DNA of 64,000 bases from an uncultured Erythrobacter sp. (GCA_947501215.1 CANMUS010000003.1:310001-374000); one strand, 5' to 3'; positions 17,115-26,839 are shown, numbered from the stretch's first letter. Made by a program: numbers and translations. The notes: generated by a model not told the origin, from the letters alone.

Positions 17115-17869
17115 CGCGCAGCCTCCTGTGCCTGCTTGGCAAGTGTCGCGGCATCACGGGCGGTGACCTCGCCGATCACGATTAGCGCAGGACTGACGAC
17201 GCTCTCGCGCTCAACCAGTTCGGGCAGCCCGGCGAGCAATCCGCGCAGCACGCGCATCTCGGGCCGCGTGCCGTTCTCGATCACGGCAACCGGCATCTCT
17301 GGGGCCAGCCCGTCTTCCATGAGCTTCTCGGCGATCTGCGGCGCCGTCTTCACGCCCATGTAAATCACCAGCGTGCGGCCCTTACCGGCGAGGCCTGCCC
17401 AGTCCTGGTCCTTCAGTCCCTTGCACTGGCCCGCAACGAAGCTGACGATGCTGGAAGAGTCGCGATGGGTCAGCGGGATTTGCGCTGCGGCAGCGGCACC
17501 ATTCGCAGCGGTGATGCCGGGTACGACCTCCACGGCTATACCCACGGCGCGGGCTACTTCGGCTTCCTCGCCGCCGCGACCGAACACGAAAGGATCGCCG
17601 CCCTTGAGGCGCACGACATCCTCGCCCGAGCGCGCGAGATGCACCAGCAACTCGCTGATGTCCTCCTGCGGCATGGTGTGGTGGGAGCGGCGCTTGGCCA
17701 CGGAAATCAGCTCCGCATCCTCGCGCGCAATGGCGAGGATTGCAGGATCGACGAGGCCGTCGTGCACGATTACCCGCGCACGTTCGATCAGCCTTGCGGC
17801 GCGGATCGTCAGAAGATCGGGATCACCCGGCCCCGCGCCGACGAGATAAATGGTTCCGGTGTGTGCCAT
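17111..17869 (-). CDS. cobA: Uroporphyrinogen-III C-methyltransferase
   Basis: A 252-residue SAM-dependent methyltransferase that makes precorrin-2, the siroheme precursor. Family motifs are IYLVGAGPGDPDLLT, VRLKGGDPFVFGRGGEE and VEVVPGITAANGAAA. It lacks the CysG N-terminal dehydrogenase/chelatase half, which must be encoded elsewhere. I start at ATG 17869, next to the family's conserved first strand; an in-frame ATG at 17905 would add 12 unconserved residues. It is the first gene of the cys operon and supplies cofactor for CysI. Confidence 0.94.
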   Translation of the reverse strand: MAHTGTIYLVGAGPGDPDLLTIRAARLIERARVIVHDGLVDPAILAIAREDAELISVAKRRSHHTMPQEDISELLVHLARSGEDVVRLKGGDPFVFGRGGEEAEVARAVGIAVEVVPGITAANGAAAAAQIPLTHRDSSSIVSFVAGQCKGLKDQDWAGLAGKGRTLVIYMGVKTAPQIAEKLMEDGLAPEMPVAVIENGTRPEMRVLRGLLAGLPELVERESVVSPALIVIGEVTARDAATLAKQAQEAAR

Positions 17870-17966
17870 GCTGCCAAGATGCGGCTCATCGCGGCATTGC
17901 GCCAATCAGAATGGGTGTGCGGCACGGTAGGCGAGATTTTGAAATCGGACCTTCCGGCGCGGCAAT

Positions 17967-19037
17967 CTATTCTTTTGTAACCTTGGAGGCCTTGGATTGC
18001 TGGTCGGCAAACTGTGCGAACATGCGGTCGAGCTGGTCGCTGCTGCGCAAATGGATGTCGCGCTGCGGGAAGGGGATCTCCACCCCGTTCTCCTTGAACA
18101 GCCACCACAGCTTCTTGAGCACGGCAGAGCGGACGTTGCCGACCCCTTCCTCGGGATCGTCGATCCAGCAATGGATCGTAAAATTGACGGAATTGTCGCC
18201 ATATTCGCTCATCCACACGGTCGGAGGCGGGGCCTTCAACACGCGGTCGCATTGCAAGGCCGCTTCGAGCATCAGCTTTTCGGCGAGGTCCATATCGGCT
18301 TCGTAGCTGACACCGACAGTCACCTGCATGCGCACGTTCTTGCTGGAGTAGGACCAGTTTTCGACCTGATTGATCATCAGGTTTTCGTTCGGGATCAGAT
18401 ATTCACGCTGGTCGCGGGTCGTCACCGAAACGGCGCGGACCCCGATCTTGCGGATTTGCCCGAAGGTTTCGTTGCCTGCCATGTCGGCCACGGCGATCAC
18501 GTCGCCGGGCTTGATCGACTTGTCCATAAGCAGGATGATCCCGGCAATCAGGTTACCGAAAGTCTTCTGCAGGCCGAAACCGATGGCGAGGCCGAAAGCC
18601 CCAGAGAACACCGCGAGCGCGGTGAGGTCGATCCCGAGCAGGTCTATGCCGAGGAAGAACGCCGCAGCCCAGACCACGATGGTGACGATCTTCTCGACCA
18701 GCAATTGCTGCGTATCGTCGAGCTTGGTGATCCGGCGCACGCCGCGTTTGGCCAGCTTGCTGATGAACCACGCCAGCGCGAGGACCCCGAAGATCACCAC
18801 GACGACGATCAGGATGTCGAACACCGACACCCGGAAATCGCCGAAACTCAGCGCGAATGCGTCGAGCGTATCGAGGATCGTGCCGGCAGTTTCGCTTTTC
18901 GAGCTGACCGCTTCGCGGATACCCTCGGCGGCGGCGACGGAGGTTTCCTCGGGCGCGTCTTCGGCCAGGCTCCAGGCCTGTTCGACCGGGGTCGGCTCTG
19001 GCGAGGGCGTCGCTGTCGGGGCGGCTGTGCCTTGCAC
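17967..19037 (-). CDS. MscS-family mechanosensitive channel
   Basis: A 356-residue small-conductance channel. After a Thr/Pro-rich N-terminus come membrane helices at about 73-93, 110-130 and the pore helix near 132-165 (FSGAFGLAIGFGLQKTFGNLIAGI). The beta domain then shows KPGDVIAV and YLIPNENLMINQVENWS. It opens under hypo-osmotic stress. The start is GTG at 19037 with SD AAGGAT, and the codon lies 3 bases after the stop of the upstream PLP gene. Confidence 0.92.
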   Translation of the reverse strand: MQGTAAPTATPSPEPTPVEQAWSLAEDAPEETSVAAAEGIREAVSSKSETAGTILDTLDAFALSFGDFRVSVFDILIVVVVIFGVLALAWFISKLAKRGVRRITKLDDTQQLLVEKIVTIVVWAAAFFLGIDLLGIDLTALAVFSGAFGLAIGFGLQKTFGNLIAGIILLMDKSIKPGDVIAVADMAGNETFGQIRKIGVRAVSVTTRDQREYLIPNENLMINQVENWSYSSKNVRMQVTVGVSYEADMDLAEKLMLEAALQCDRVLKAPPPTVWMSEYGDNSVNFTIHCWIDDPEEGVGNVRSAVLKKLWWLFKENGVEIPFPQRDIHLRSSDQLDRMFAQFADQQSKASKVTKE

Positions 19038-19039
19038 GT

Positions 19040-20248
19040 CTATCCTTCGTTCATCGCCGCAAAGCCGCGTTCTAGGTCGGCGATGAGGTCCGCTGGGTCT
19101 TCGAGACCGATCGATAGCCGCACTGCATGGCGATCCTCAAGCCCCCAGCCCGCTTTCGGCCACTCCATGCAACTGCGCACGGGTTCGACGTCAAACGGCA
19201 GGGCGAGGCTTTCGTAGCCGCCCCAACTATAGCCGATGCCGAACAGATCGAGCGTGTCGACGAGGCGGCAGCGAGCGGCATCGTCGCGGCCGGCGATGAC
19301 GAAACTCAGTAGGCCGCAGCCGCCGGTGAAGTCGCGCTGCCAGAGCTCATGGCCTGGCGCGCCCAGCAGCATGGGGCACAGCACGTGCGCCACGTCGTCG
19401 CGCGCCGCGAGCCATTCGGCGATCGCCAGCGCGCTAATACTTTCCTGATCCAACCGAAGTTTCATCGTCCGGAGGCCTCGCAGCGCGAGCGCCGCATCGT
19501 CGGGCGAGACGACATGGCCCAGCTGCTGAGCGGTGATCCGCAGGCGGCGATACCAGCGCTCGCCCGCACTGGCAGCGCCCATCATCAGGTCGGAATGGCC
19601 GCCGACATGCTTGGTGAGCGAAGTAATGGCGATGTCGCAGCCATGCTGCAGCGCCGGGAATCCGAGCGATGTGGCCCAGGTATTGTCGATCAGGCTGACA
19701 GCGCCCTGCTCGCGCGCAATTGCGGCAAGCGCCGGGATGTCGCATATCTCCATGGTGAGGCTGCCGGGCACTTCGAGCATGACCGCGCGGGTCTTGTCGC
19801 AGAACGCGGCGCGAAAACCGTCGAGGTCGAGGGGGTCAAAGAAGCGGTGCTCCACGCCGAACTGCTTCAAAATACCCATCGCCGTGCTGCGCGTGGGGTC
19901 GTAGGCGTTGTCCGTCACCAGCAGCACGTCGCCGCTGCGCAAAACCGCCATCAGCGCGCCGACGATCGCTGCGACGCCGCTGGGATAGAGCACCGTTCCC
20001 GCCGCCCCGGGTTCGAGTTCGGTCAGCGCCTCGCTCAGCGCCCATTGCGTGGGTGCGCCGCGGCGACCGTAGAAGAATTTGCCATCGGCATTGCTCTTCG
20101 GCCCGGCCCGCAGCGCTGCGCAGTTTTCGTATAGATGCGTGCTGGCGCGCCAGACGGGCGGGTTGACGACCCGGTCCGCAAACTCGCCCGAGCGGCCTGC
20201 GGTCACCAATTGCGTAGCTGGCTTCGCATCGTCGCGACTATTCGCCAT
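19040..20248 (-). CDS. metC: Cystathionine beta-lyase (Cys/Met metabolism PLP enzyme)
   Basis: A 402-residue fold-type I PLP enzyme. Key segments are YGRRGAPTQWALSEAL, the PLP phosphate loop YPSGVAAIVGAL, DNTWATSLGFPALQHGCD, and the Schiff-base lysine in ITSLTKHVGGHSD. The YGRRG start of the active site and the overall length fit the MetC subgroup, which cleaves cystathionine to homocysteine. Other trans-sulfuration lyases cannot be wholly excluded. ATG 20248 overlaps the sulfurtransferase stop by 11 bp, giving a sulfur-metabolism operon. Confidence 0.88.
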   Translation of the reverse strand: MANSRDDAKPATQLVTAGRSGEFADRVVNPPVWRASTHLYENCAALRAGPKSNADGKFFYGRRGAPTQWALSEALTELEPGAAGTVLYPSGVAAIVGALMAVLRSGDVLLVTDNAYDPTRSTAMGILKQFGVEHRFFDPLDLDGFRAAFCDKTRAVMLEVPGSLTMEICDIPALAAIAREQGAVSLIDNTWATSLGFPALQHGCDIAITSLTKHVGGHSDLMMGAASAGERWYRRLRITAQQLGHVVSPDDAALALRGLRTMKLRLDQESISALAIAEWLAARDDVAHVLCPMLLGAPGHELWQRDFTGGCGLLSFVIAGRDDAARCRLVDTLDLFGIGYSWGGYESLALPFDVEPVRSCMEWPKAGWGLEDRHAVRLSIGLEDPADLIADLERGFAAMNEG

Positions 20249-21074
20249 GAGCACCGCTTTCCTTCGGGGTGGCAGGATCACTGCCCCAATCCATCCAGCT
20301 GCCGTCGTAAAGCGCGGCATCGTCCTTGCCTGCAAGCCCCATGCCGAACAGCAGGACGCAGGCGGTCATCCCGCTGTTGCAGCTTGCGACGACCGGCCGA
20401 TCCAGGTCTACACCTACCTCAGCGAACTCGGCGCGCAGGGCTGGCGCGCCTTTCCACGTGCCGTCCTCACGAAACAGACGCGGGAAGTGCAGGTTCGCCG
20501 CACCGGGAATGTGCCCGTCCGAGCCGCTGTCCGGTGCACCGGCGAAGCGCGCAGCATCGCGAGCATCGACGACTTGCGCCTCGCGGGTGGCGCAATTGGC
20601 GAGCATGTCCGCCTTGCTCCGGACCGACCGTCGCGGCGTTGGAAGTGGGAAGTCGACCGGGTCACATGCTTCGCCACCTTCGGAGGTTTCACGACCTTCC
20701 GCCTGCCATTTCGCAAGGCCGCCATCGAGGATCGCGACCTGGTCCATGCCGTAATGGTCGAAGATAAACCAGGCGCGCGCGGCGCTTTTGATCGCGCTGT
20801 CGTCATACAGGACGACTCGACTGGACCGCGCTATACCGAGCGAGCCCATTCGCGCGGCGAACTGTTCGGCGGTAGGCAAGGCTTTCGGAACCTCCGAACC
20901 CTCGTCGATAAAGCTCGCAAGGTCGAGGAAACGCGCGCCGCGAATGTGCGCTGCAAGATATTCGGCCCGCGCATCGCGGCCGCTGTCGGGCAGGTGCATC
21001 GTTGCATCCAGCACGACGAGGTCCGCGTCCTTGCGGTGCTGGGCTAACCAATCGGTCGAAACGAGGCGATCCAT
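20238..21074 (-). CDS. sseA: 3-mercaptopyruvate/thiosulfate sulfurtransferase
   Basis: A 278-residue tandem rhodanese. The N-terminal inactive domain has LVVLDATMHLPDSGRDARAE and HIRGARFLDL. The C-terminal active domain has VVDARDAARFAG and the catalytic loop CNSGMTA, close to the CGSGVTA of mercaptopyruvate sulfurtransferases. I choose ATG 21074; a TTG at 21104 in the same frame would add ten unconserved residues. It precedes and overlaps the cystathionine lyase gene. Confidence 0.9.
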   Translation of the reverse strand: MDRLVSTDWLAQHRKDADLVVLDATMHLPDSGRDARAEYLAAHIRGARFLDLASFIDEGSEVPKALPTAEQFAARMGSLGIARSSRVVLYDDSAIKSAARAWFIFDHYGMDQVAILDGGLAKWQAEGRETSEGGEACDPVDFPLPTPRRSVRSKADMLANCATREAQVVDARDAARFAGAPDSGSDGHIPGAANLHFPRLFREDGTWKGAPALRAEFAEVGVDLDRPVVASCNSGMTACVLLFGMGLAGKDDAALYDGSWMDWGSDPATPKESGAHGE

Positions 21075-21125
21075 CCGCTGCGGGTAGCGGGGCTCGGCGC
21101 GCAAGTCGAGCCAAGGGTCGCGGCG

Positions 21126-22235
21126 TCAGGCCAGCTCGCGCTGGGCGATCGGGGCATAACTGCGCGGCGGCTCGTCGAGCCGGAATGGCTGGACGCGGCC
21201 GCCATCGGGCTGGCCCTGGCCGACCACGAAGGTCTTCACCAGCGCGCCATCGCCCGCGCCATCGACCCGCACGCGCATCAGCGGCACGAGGAGCGGGTGG
21301 CGGCCCTGCATGATGACCTGCGCGGTCGACAACGGCAGCTGGACCTGCCCCTCGACAGCAACATTCTGGCGCGGCGCGATGCGGGCCAGCGTATGCTTTG
21401 GCTCGAGGCTGGTTTCGGTCGTCGCCACCTGCTGTTCCATCGGGCTTGCCGCGCTGGCGGAAACCAGGTCTACGCCGACAGTAACGTTGCTCAACGCCGC
21501 GTCGGTACGGTTGACCAGCGTCAGGCGATATTTAAGCGTCGCGAACATGGCGCTGCGGGTGAGTTTTTCCGCGGTCAGCCGGACGGTCAGAGCATCGGCA
21601 GCCGTGGCCGCATTGGCTTTCGGCACTGACGCAACGACCGGCCGCTCGATCTGCGGAGCAGGCGCGCTGGTCCGGCGACGCTTCCAGAAAAACAGCCCGG
21701 CACCAATCGCAGCAAGCGCAGCGACAAGGATCGCCAGCCACGTCCAGTCGGTGTCTTCGGCTGCGGATTCCGCAGGACCGGCGATTTCCGCCTCGTCCAG
21801 CGGCTGCTGAACATCTGGCGCGGCAGGCGGCGCGGGAATGGGCGGCGTGCCGTCCGTAGGCTGGACGGGGGGGATATCCTGCACCGGCTCTTGAGGCGCC
21901 GGGATACGCGGCGACACCGGAACGGTCTCGACCGAGCGCGGCAACGGTGTGGGCCGCGGGCTCGCTACGCTACGCGGCGAGGTCACGGTAGCGCTAGGCG
22001 TAGGGGTTGGGGTCGGCGTCGGTGTGGCAGTCGCCGTCGGTGTCGGGCGCGCCGTATTGATTACGCGCGGCGCGACCGGAACGACGCTGCCCTCTTCATC
22101 GACCGGGCCCTGCGCGCGCGGGTTCGCCGTCGGCGTCGGCCCCGGCGGGAGCGAGAAATCCTGCGCCGATTGCGCCATCGCAGGCGCGGAAAGGCTCAGC
22201 ATCAGGGCAATCAGGGGCAGGCGAAAAGTCGGCAT
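21126..22235 (-). CDS. Membrane-anchored protein with Pro/Thr-rich periplasmic linker
   Basis: A 369-residue protein with a clear signal peptide (LPLIALMLSLSAPAMAQS, cut near residue 22). A long low-complexity Pro/Thr stretch rich in TPTP follows, then one membrane helix (WLAILVAALAAIGAGLFFW) with a stop-transfer KRRR. About 150 residues then resemble an immunoglobulin-like or DUF11-like beta domain (YRLTLVNRTDAALSNVTVGVDL). ATG 22235 is chosen because the signal peptide starts there. I do not recognise a named family; a role in the envelope is inferred. Confidence 0.7.
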   Translation of the reverse strand: MPTFRLPLIALMLSLSAPAMAQSAQDFSLPPGPTPTANPRAQGPVDEEGSVVPVAPRVINTARPTPTATATPTPTPTPTPSATVTSPRSVASPRPTPLPRSVETVPVSPRIPAPQEPVQDIPPVQPTDGTPPIPAPPAAPDVQQPLDEAEIAGPAESAAEDTDWTWLAILVAALAAIGAGLFFWKRRRTSAPAPQIERPVVASVPKANAATAADALTVRLTAEKLTRSAMFATLKYRLTLVNRTDAALSNVTVGVDLVSASAASPMEQQVATTETSLEPKHTLARIAPRQNVAVEGQVQLPLSTAQVIMQGRHPLLVPLMRVRVDGAGDGALVKTFVVGQGQPDGGRVQPFRLDEPPRSYAPIAQRELA

Positions 22236-22353
22236 GTTTCGGGCGCGTTCGTGAAAAGCAGGCACATGCGCTGCGCCGCGCTGAATAGGTACTGAAGCGC
22301 GCGCTTCCAAGCCCCGCCTTGCGCCGGACCGCCTTTCACGGCAGATGCGCGGC

Positions 22354-22812
22354 ATGAGCGACACACACAGCCCCCGGTTCCTCGGCGAGAACAGCCCGCT
22401 GCCGGGTTCGCCCGAAGAGGCGGAACTCGACTACGTGCCGAACCCGCGCGCAGGCGAGCTCTACCTGGTGCGCTTCGCCGCACCGGAGTTCACCTCGCTG
22501 TGCCCGGTGACCGGCCAGCCGGATTTCGCACATCTGGTGATCGATTATGCGCCGGGCGAGACGATCGTGGAGTCGAAGAGCCTGAAACTTTTCCTCGGCT
22601 CCTTTCGCAATCACAACGGTTTCCACGAGGATGTCACCGTGGGCATCGGCAAGCGCCTGTTCGACGAGATGCGCCCCAAGTGGCTACGGATCGGCGGCTA
22701 CTGGTATCCGCGCGGCGGCATTCCAATCGACGTATTCTGGCAGAGCGGCGCGCCGCCTGCCGACCTTTGGCTGCCCGACCAGGGCGTTGCATCCTACAGG
22801 GGGAGAGGCTGA
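22354..22812 (+). CDS. queF: NADPH-dependent 7-cyano-7-deazaguanine (preQ0) reductase
   Basis: A 152-residue enzyme of queuosine synthesis reducing preQ0 to preQ1. The unimodular form is shown by catalytic cysteine [19 protein letters not shown]/substrate motif [20 protein letters not shown], and the C-terminal [14 protein letters not shown] 22354 is preferred to ATG 22345 by homology. It is divergent from the membrane-anchored protein and followed 2 bases later by the DUF1499 gene. Confidence 0.95.
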   Translation: MSDTHSPRFLGENSPLPGSPEEAELDYVPNPRAGELYLVRFAAPEFTSLCPVTGQPDFAHLVIDYAPGETIVESKSLKLFLGSFRNHNGFHEDVTVGIGKRLFDEMRPKWLRIGGYWYPRGGIPIDVFWQSGAPPADLWLPDQGVASYRGRG

Positions 22813-22814
22813 GC

Positions 22815-23705
22815 ATGGCCGAGCATAACGAGACCGACGCGGCCACTCACGACGACACCGCGACCACCACCTCGAGCGAGACAGCCGCGACGCAGAAGCC
22901 GCGCCGCGTCTGGCGCAAGAGCCTGCCGAAATGGTCGCTGTGGCTATCGCTGGCCGTGCTCGCGTGGTTCGCCCTTGCCGCGTTCGGACCGAAGATCGGC
23001 ATCATCCCCTGGCAGACCGGCCTCGGCTTCATGATCCGCGAGGCGGGCGTGATCCTGCTACTCGTCGCGTCGATCTTCGCGATCGTCGCGCTGGCATTCG
23101 CCTTCTTCAAAACGCCGCGCGGCCCGTGGTGGAAAGCAGCCATAGGCCTCGCCATTCCGGCAATCCTGTTCATGGGTCTCTCCACGATCCGCAGTCAGGC
23201 GGAGAGCGTTCCGCCGATCCACGACGTCTCCACCGACTTGCGCGACCCGCCCGAATTCTCGCCTCGCACCATGACCCTGCGCGGCGAAATAGGTGCCAAT
23301 CCGATCAACGATTACGGTACTCCCCTCGGCGAGCTGGAGATGTGGGCGGACAGTGATGACGCAGCGCTCAAGGCGAAGAACCACGCCGACCTGATTGCCG
23401 AGAATTACGACAATCTCGATCCCATCGTAATCGGCAACCGCACGGACGAGGAAGCCTTCGATGCGATCGTGGCCGCCATGGGCGAGGTCGGCCTGACGGA
23501 CGTGCGCCGCGTGTCGGGTATGAACTCGGTCGAAGGCGTGGCGGAGACCTTCGCCTTCGGTTTCAAGGACGATGTGGTCGCACGTGTGCAGGACGGCCAG
23601 ATCGACCTGCGCTCGGTCAGCCGCGTCGGGGTATCCGATCTCGGCTACAATGCCGGGCGGCTGGAGGATTTGCGCGAAGCGATCATCGACCGGCTGGGCG
23701 CGTAA
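22815..23705 (+). CDS. DUF1499 membrane protein
   Basis: A 296-residue protein with a hydrophilic Thr/Ala-rich N-terminus, three membrane helices (about 41-62, 72-95 and 102-122) and a C-terminal DUF1499 domain (about 130-290) starting at PIHDVSTDLRDPPEF. The domain's function is unknown. It follows queF by 2 bases. Its 3' end overlaps the convergent FAD oxidoreductase by 23 bp. Confidence 0.85.
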   Translation: MAEHNETDAATHDDTATTTSSETAATQKPRRVWRKSLPKWSLWLSLAVLAWFALAAFGPKIGIIPWQTGLGFMIREAGVILLLVASIFAIVALAFAFFKTPRGPWWKAAIGLAIPAILFMGLSTIRSQAESVPPIHDVSTDLRDPPEFSPRTMTLRGEIGANPINDYGTPLGELEMWADSDDAALKAKNHADLIAENYDNLDPIVIGNRTDEEAFDAIVAAMGEVGLTDVRRVSGMNSVEGVAETFAFGFKDDVVARVQDGQIDLRSVSRVGVSDLGYNAGRLEDLREAIIDRLGA

Positions 23706-24801
23706 ATCGCCTGATCCAGCGGGTGTCGAGCCAGTCCTTCACCCGACGCAGCCAGCGCGACTGCAGGCCGAACCGCCGGTAGCTGGCGATCGCTTCGCCG
23801 CGACAGGTGTTGAGGAGGTAGAAGTCCATGAAACGCGGGCTGTAGCTGCGCCGCGGCGGCTTGCCGTCCAGCATGCGCCGAAGGTTTCTGGCCAGCACCG
23901 GGCCGGTGTAAACGGCATGCACGCCGGAATGCGGTACGCTCCGGTCGGTCCGGCGCGCGACATCTCCGGCAGCAAGGATATGCTCGAATCCGCAGACCCG
24001 CTGGTGTTCGTCAACCTGCACGAAGCCGTCCTCATCAACCGGCAAGCCGCTGACGGCGAGCCAGTCGGGTGCGCCGCTGCCGATCGCGGCTGCGATCAGG
24101 TCGAGCGGCTCGAGCGAACGGTTGCCTGCCATCAGCGCGCCATCGCGGATCGCCGCATCTTCGCGCATCACTGCGACGCCCTGTGCTTCCAACTCCCGAG
24201 CTACGCGCTCGCGCACAGCAATAGCGTGATGGGGCAATAGTCCTCGAGCCCCGGTCGCGAGCGTGACGCTGCAATCGCGCCAGTGACTGGAATTGCGCAA
24301 GCCGAAGGCCAGCTCCACACCCCCTGCACCCCCGCCGACGACTGCGATCCGGCGATGGTGCGGCTCGGCCTCACGAAGAGACTCCCAGCGGCCGATGAAA
24401 CCACTCAGCGGGCGGATGTCGAGCAGGCGCTCGTCCGCACCCAGAACGTCGCTCGCCTGCCCCGCACCTCCGGTCGCAGTGGAGCAAATATCGAACGCCA
24501 GCGTCTCGCCATTGTCGAGATAGGCGATGCGCTTTTGCGGATCTATCCGGACAAGGCGCGCCCTATGCCATTCCAGGGCCGCCTCTTTTACCAGCGGTGC
24601 CAGTGGGATGGCCAGCTCGCTGGCGCGATATTCGCCGGCGATCCAGCCCGGCACCATGCCTGAATAGAACATCGCATCGAGCGGCTCGACCAGCAGCGTG
24701 CGACCACGTGGTGGGCCGTGCTTGCGCCAGTCGTCGATTACCCCGAGATGCGCGTGGCCCGCCCCGGCGAGCAGGAGGACAGGATCGACGCGCGCAATCA
24801 T
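23683..24801 (-). CDS. FAD-dependent NAD(P) oxidoreductase, SelD-associated type
   Basis: A 372-residue two-dinucleotide-binding-domain flavoprotein. The FAD site is LLLAGAGHAHLGVI near residue 8, the NAD site is IAVVGGGAGGVELAFGL near 152, and the second FAD motif is HILAAGDVARR near 278. It looks like the N-terminal half of the fused oxidoreductase/selenide-water dikinase proteins (for example GAGHAHL and YSGMVPGW), but no SelD half is present. The electron partner is unknown. Confidence 0.82.
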   Translation of the reverse strand: MIARVDPVLLLAGAGHAHLGVIDDWRKHGPPRGRTLLVEPLDAMFYSGMVPGWIAGEYRASELAIPLAPLVKEAALEWHRARLVRIDPQKRIAYLDNGETLAFDICSTATGGAGQASDVLGADERLLDIRPLSGFIGRWESLREAEPHHRRIAVVGGGAGGVELAFGLRNSSHWRDCSVTLATGARGLLPHHAIAVRERVARELEAQGVAVMREDAAIRDGALMAGNRSLEPLDLIAAAIGSGAPDWLAVSGLPVDEDGFVQVDEHQRVCGFEHILAAGDVARRTDRSVPHSGVHAVYTGPVLARNLRRMLDGKPPRRSYSPRFMDFYLLNTCRGEAIASYRRFGLQSRWLRRVKDWLDTRWIRRFTRPAGR

Positions 24802-24850
24802 GTCGCAACACTAGCGCTTCGAGCACGACTTGTCGCGGGATTGGCAAGCC

Positions 24851-24926
<76 letters not shown>

Positions 24927-25015
24927 GTTCCAGCTTACGCCCCGGCTACAGCCGGGAAGGCGCGCCAATTAACCCGGCGCGCCGTCTATTTCCAGACCAA
25001 ATCCGGCGGGCCCGC

Positions 25016-25924
25016 TCAATCCTGCGGCGTGTCGCTCTCATTCGCATCGCTCGGGACCGGCTGGACGATGGGCGTCGACTCATTGCGCGTATCGACCGGC
25101 ACCACGGGAATGCGCGCGCCCGTATCGGGATCGACCACAGTGGTCTCATTGACATTCGGCTGATTGGTTAGCAGCGCGGGATCGCTTATTCCGGGCTGCG
25201 GAGCGACCATTGAAACACGCGCCTGCTGCGCAGCCACATAGCCGGGCTGCGACGAGCCGTAGCGCGCCCCGTACTGCGCATCCCATGACGCCGAATCGCG
25301 CTCGTATTGCTCGTAGGCGCGGAAGAAGTTCTCGAAGGGCTGTTCGAACGTGCTGAAATTCGTCAGCGCGAAGGCGGTCGGATCGACCGTGTCCATCGCA
25401 TTGTACTGGTTCGCAAGCTGCAACGTCGTGTCGCAGAACTCGCCGCGCGCCGGCGGCAGGGCGAAATAGTTGTAGACCATGGTCATCTGTGCCTCGCGCG
25501 CCATGATCGCCTCGCGGCGGGTGCTCGCCTGTTTGCGATATTCGGCGTCGATGCGGTCGTTCACGCGCTTGAGAGCGCGCCCGTGGGTGGAGATGTAATC
25601 GCTGTAGCCGTCCAGGATCGGCTGGTATTGCGGATCGAGGCAATTGAGCGCCGCCACGTTCCATGCGGAGCGGAAGTACCATACGCGCTCGTCGTCGCTG
25701 ATGCCGGTATTCACCGTCTGGCGCACACCCAGCGGCCCGACACGGGGAATGTCCATGACATAGGCCGCCTGCTTGGGCGGGACCGGGCGGTAAGGCACCG
25801 CTTCGACCGGCGGCGGTGGCGGCGGTGGCGGGGGCGGAGGAGGCGGCGTCGCGCAGGCGCCGAGGGCAGCGATCGTGCTGATCACGGCGGTAATGCGAAA
25901 TATCGGTTGTGCGGCGCTGCTCAT
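25016..25924 (-). CDS. Putative lipoprotein with polyproline stretch
   Basis: A 302-residue exported protein with signal peptide and lipobox LGAC (mature cysteine about residue 24), followed directly by 13 consecutive prolines. The rest is helical and Gln/Tyr-rich (AEYRKQASTRREAI, YEQYERDSASWDAQYGARYG), with an Asn/Val/Pro-rich tail. I choose ATG 25924, which has SD GGAGGG, over the upstream ATG 25951. No named family is recognised. The polyproline run likely spans the periplasm and would need EF-P for translation. Confidence 0.72.
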   Translation of the reverse strand: MSSAAQPIFRITAVISTIAALGACATPPPPPPPPPPPPPVEAVPYRPVPPKQAAYVMDIPRVGPLGVRQTVNTGISDDERVWYFRSAWNVAALNCLDPQYQPILDGYSDYISTHGRALKRVNDRIDAEYRKQASTRREAIMAREAQMTMVYNYFALPPARGEFCDTTLQLANQYNAMDTVDPTAFALTNFSTFEQPFENFFRAYEQYERDSASWDAQYGARYGSSQPGYVAAQQARVSMVAPQPGISDPALLTNQPNVNETTVVDPDTGARIPVVPVDTRNESTPIVQPVPSDANESDTPQD

Positions 25925-26021
25925 GGCTGGCGGACCCTCCTGGAAGTACATCTGTCGTTAATTTGCCCCGCCCCGGATTGACCGGGGATGAAGCAGCAAT
26001 GCTTAGCGGCTGGAAAGGACA

Positions 26022-26057
26022 AAGAAAATGCCCGGAGCGCGCATTGCGCCCCGGGCA
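26022..26057 (-). terminator. Intrinsic terminator downstream of the Bax-inhibitor-1 gene
   Basis: On the minus strand an 11-bp interrupted stem (26029-26040 with 26046-26057, one A-C mismatch, 5-nt loop) is followed by a T-rich tract ATTTTCTTT. It lies 38 bases past the stop at 26096. Confidence 0.75.
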
Positions 26058-26095
26058 CGTCCAAACGAATCCTGTGTGCGATCAGTGGAGCGCGA

Positions 26096-26839
26096 TCACT
26101 CGCGGCTGCCCATGAACCGCAGGAGGAACAGGAACATGTTGATGAAGTCGAGATAGAGGCTCAGCGCGCCCATGATGATCGCCTTGCCGGCGAACTCGGT
26201 ACCGCGCAGGTACTGGTACTCACGCTTCAGTCGCTGCGTATCGTAGGCGGTGAGGCCCGCGAAGATCAGCACACCGAGGAAGCTTACGGCCAGCGCCAGC
26301 GTGCTCGATTGCAGGAAGATGTTGATCACCATCGCGATCAGCAAGCCGATCACGCCCATCACGAGGAACGTGCCGAAGCCCGACAGGTCCTTCTTGGTGG
26401 TGTAGCCGAACAGGCTGAGGCCCGCGAAGGCGCCCGCCGTGGCGAAGAAGGTCGCGGCGATGCTCTCGCCCGTATAGACGAGGAAGATCGTCGAGAGCGA
26501 CAGGCCCATGACGATCGCGAAGGCCCAGAACATGATCTGCAGCGTCGGCTTGGAGAACTTGTTCACCCCGAAGCTCATCGCGAAAACGAATGCCAGCGGC
26601 GCCAGCGCTACGATCCACATCAGCGGACCGCTGGCGAAGGTCAGCGCCAGCCCGCTACGCGCAGTCAGCAGCGCGACGATGCCGGTCAGCAGCACGCCCG
26701 AAGCCATGTAATTGTAGATCGACAGCATGTGCTTGCGCAGCCCTGCGTCGAAGGTTTCCTGCCGGGTAACGGCATCGCCCGCGCGGGGCACGGAGCCGAA
26801 GCCCTGCCGCTGCTCGGTGTTGTCGTTCCAATTGGCCAT
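26096..26839 (-). CDS. Bax inhibitor-1 / YccA family membrane protein
   Basis: A 247-residue integral membrane protein with seven helices and the BI-1 pattern: YNYMASGVLLTGIVALL, FATAGAFAGLSLFGYTTKKDLS and LTAYDTQRLKREY. Family members modulate FtsH proteolysis or act as Ca2+/H+ leak channels. ATG 26839 fits; an upstream frame extension has no homology. Its 5' leader holds an 8-bp hairpin (26856-26863 with 26872-26879). Confidence 0.93.
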   Translation of the reverse strand: MANWNDNTEQRQGFGSVPRAGDAVTRQETFDAGLRKHMLSIYNYMASGVLLTGIVALLTARSGLALTFASGPLMWIVALAPLAFVFAMSFGVNKFSKPTLQIMFWAFAIVMGLSLSTIFLVYTGESIAATFFATAGAFAGLSLFGYTTKKDLSGFGTFLVMGVIGLLIAMVINIFLQSSTLALAVSFLGVLIFAGLTAYDTQRLKREYQYLRGTEFAGKAIIMGALSLYLDFINMFLFLLRFMGSRE

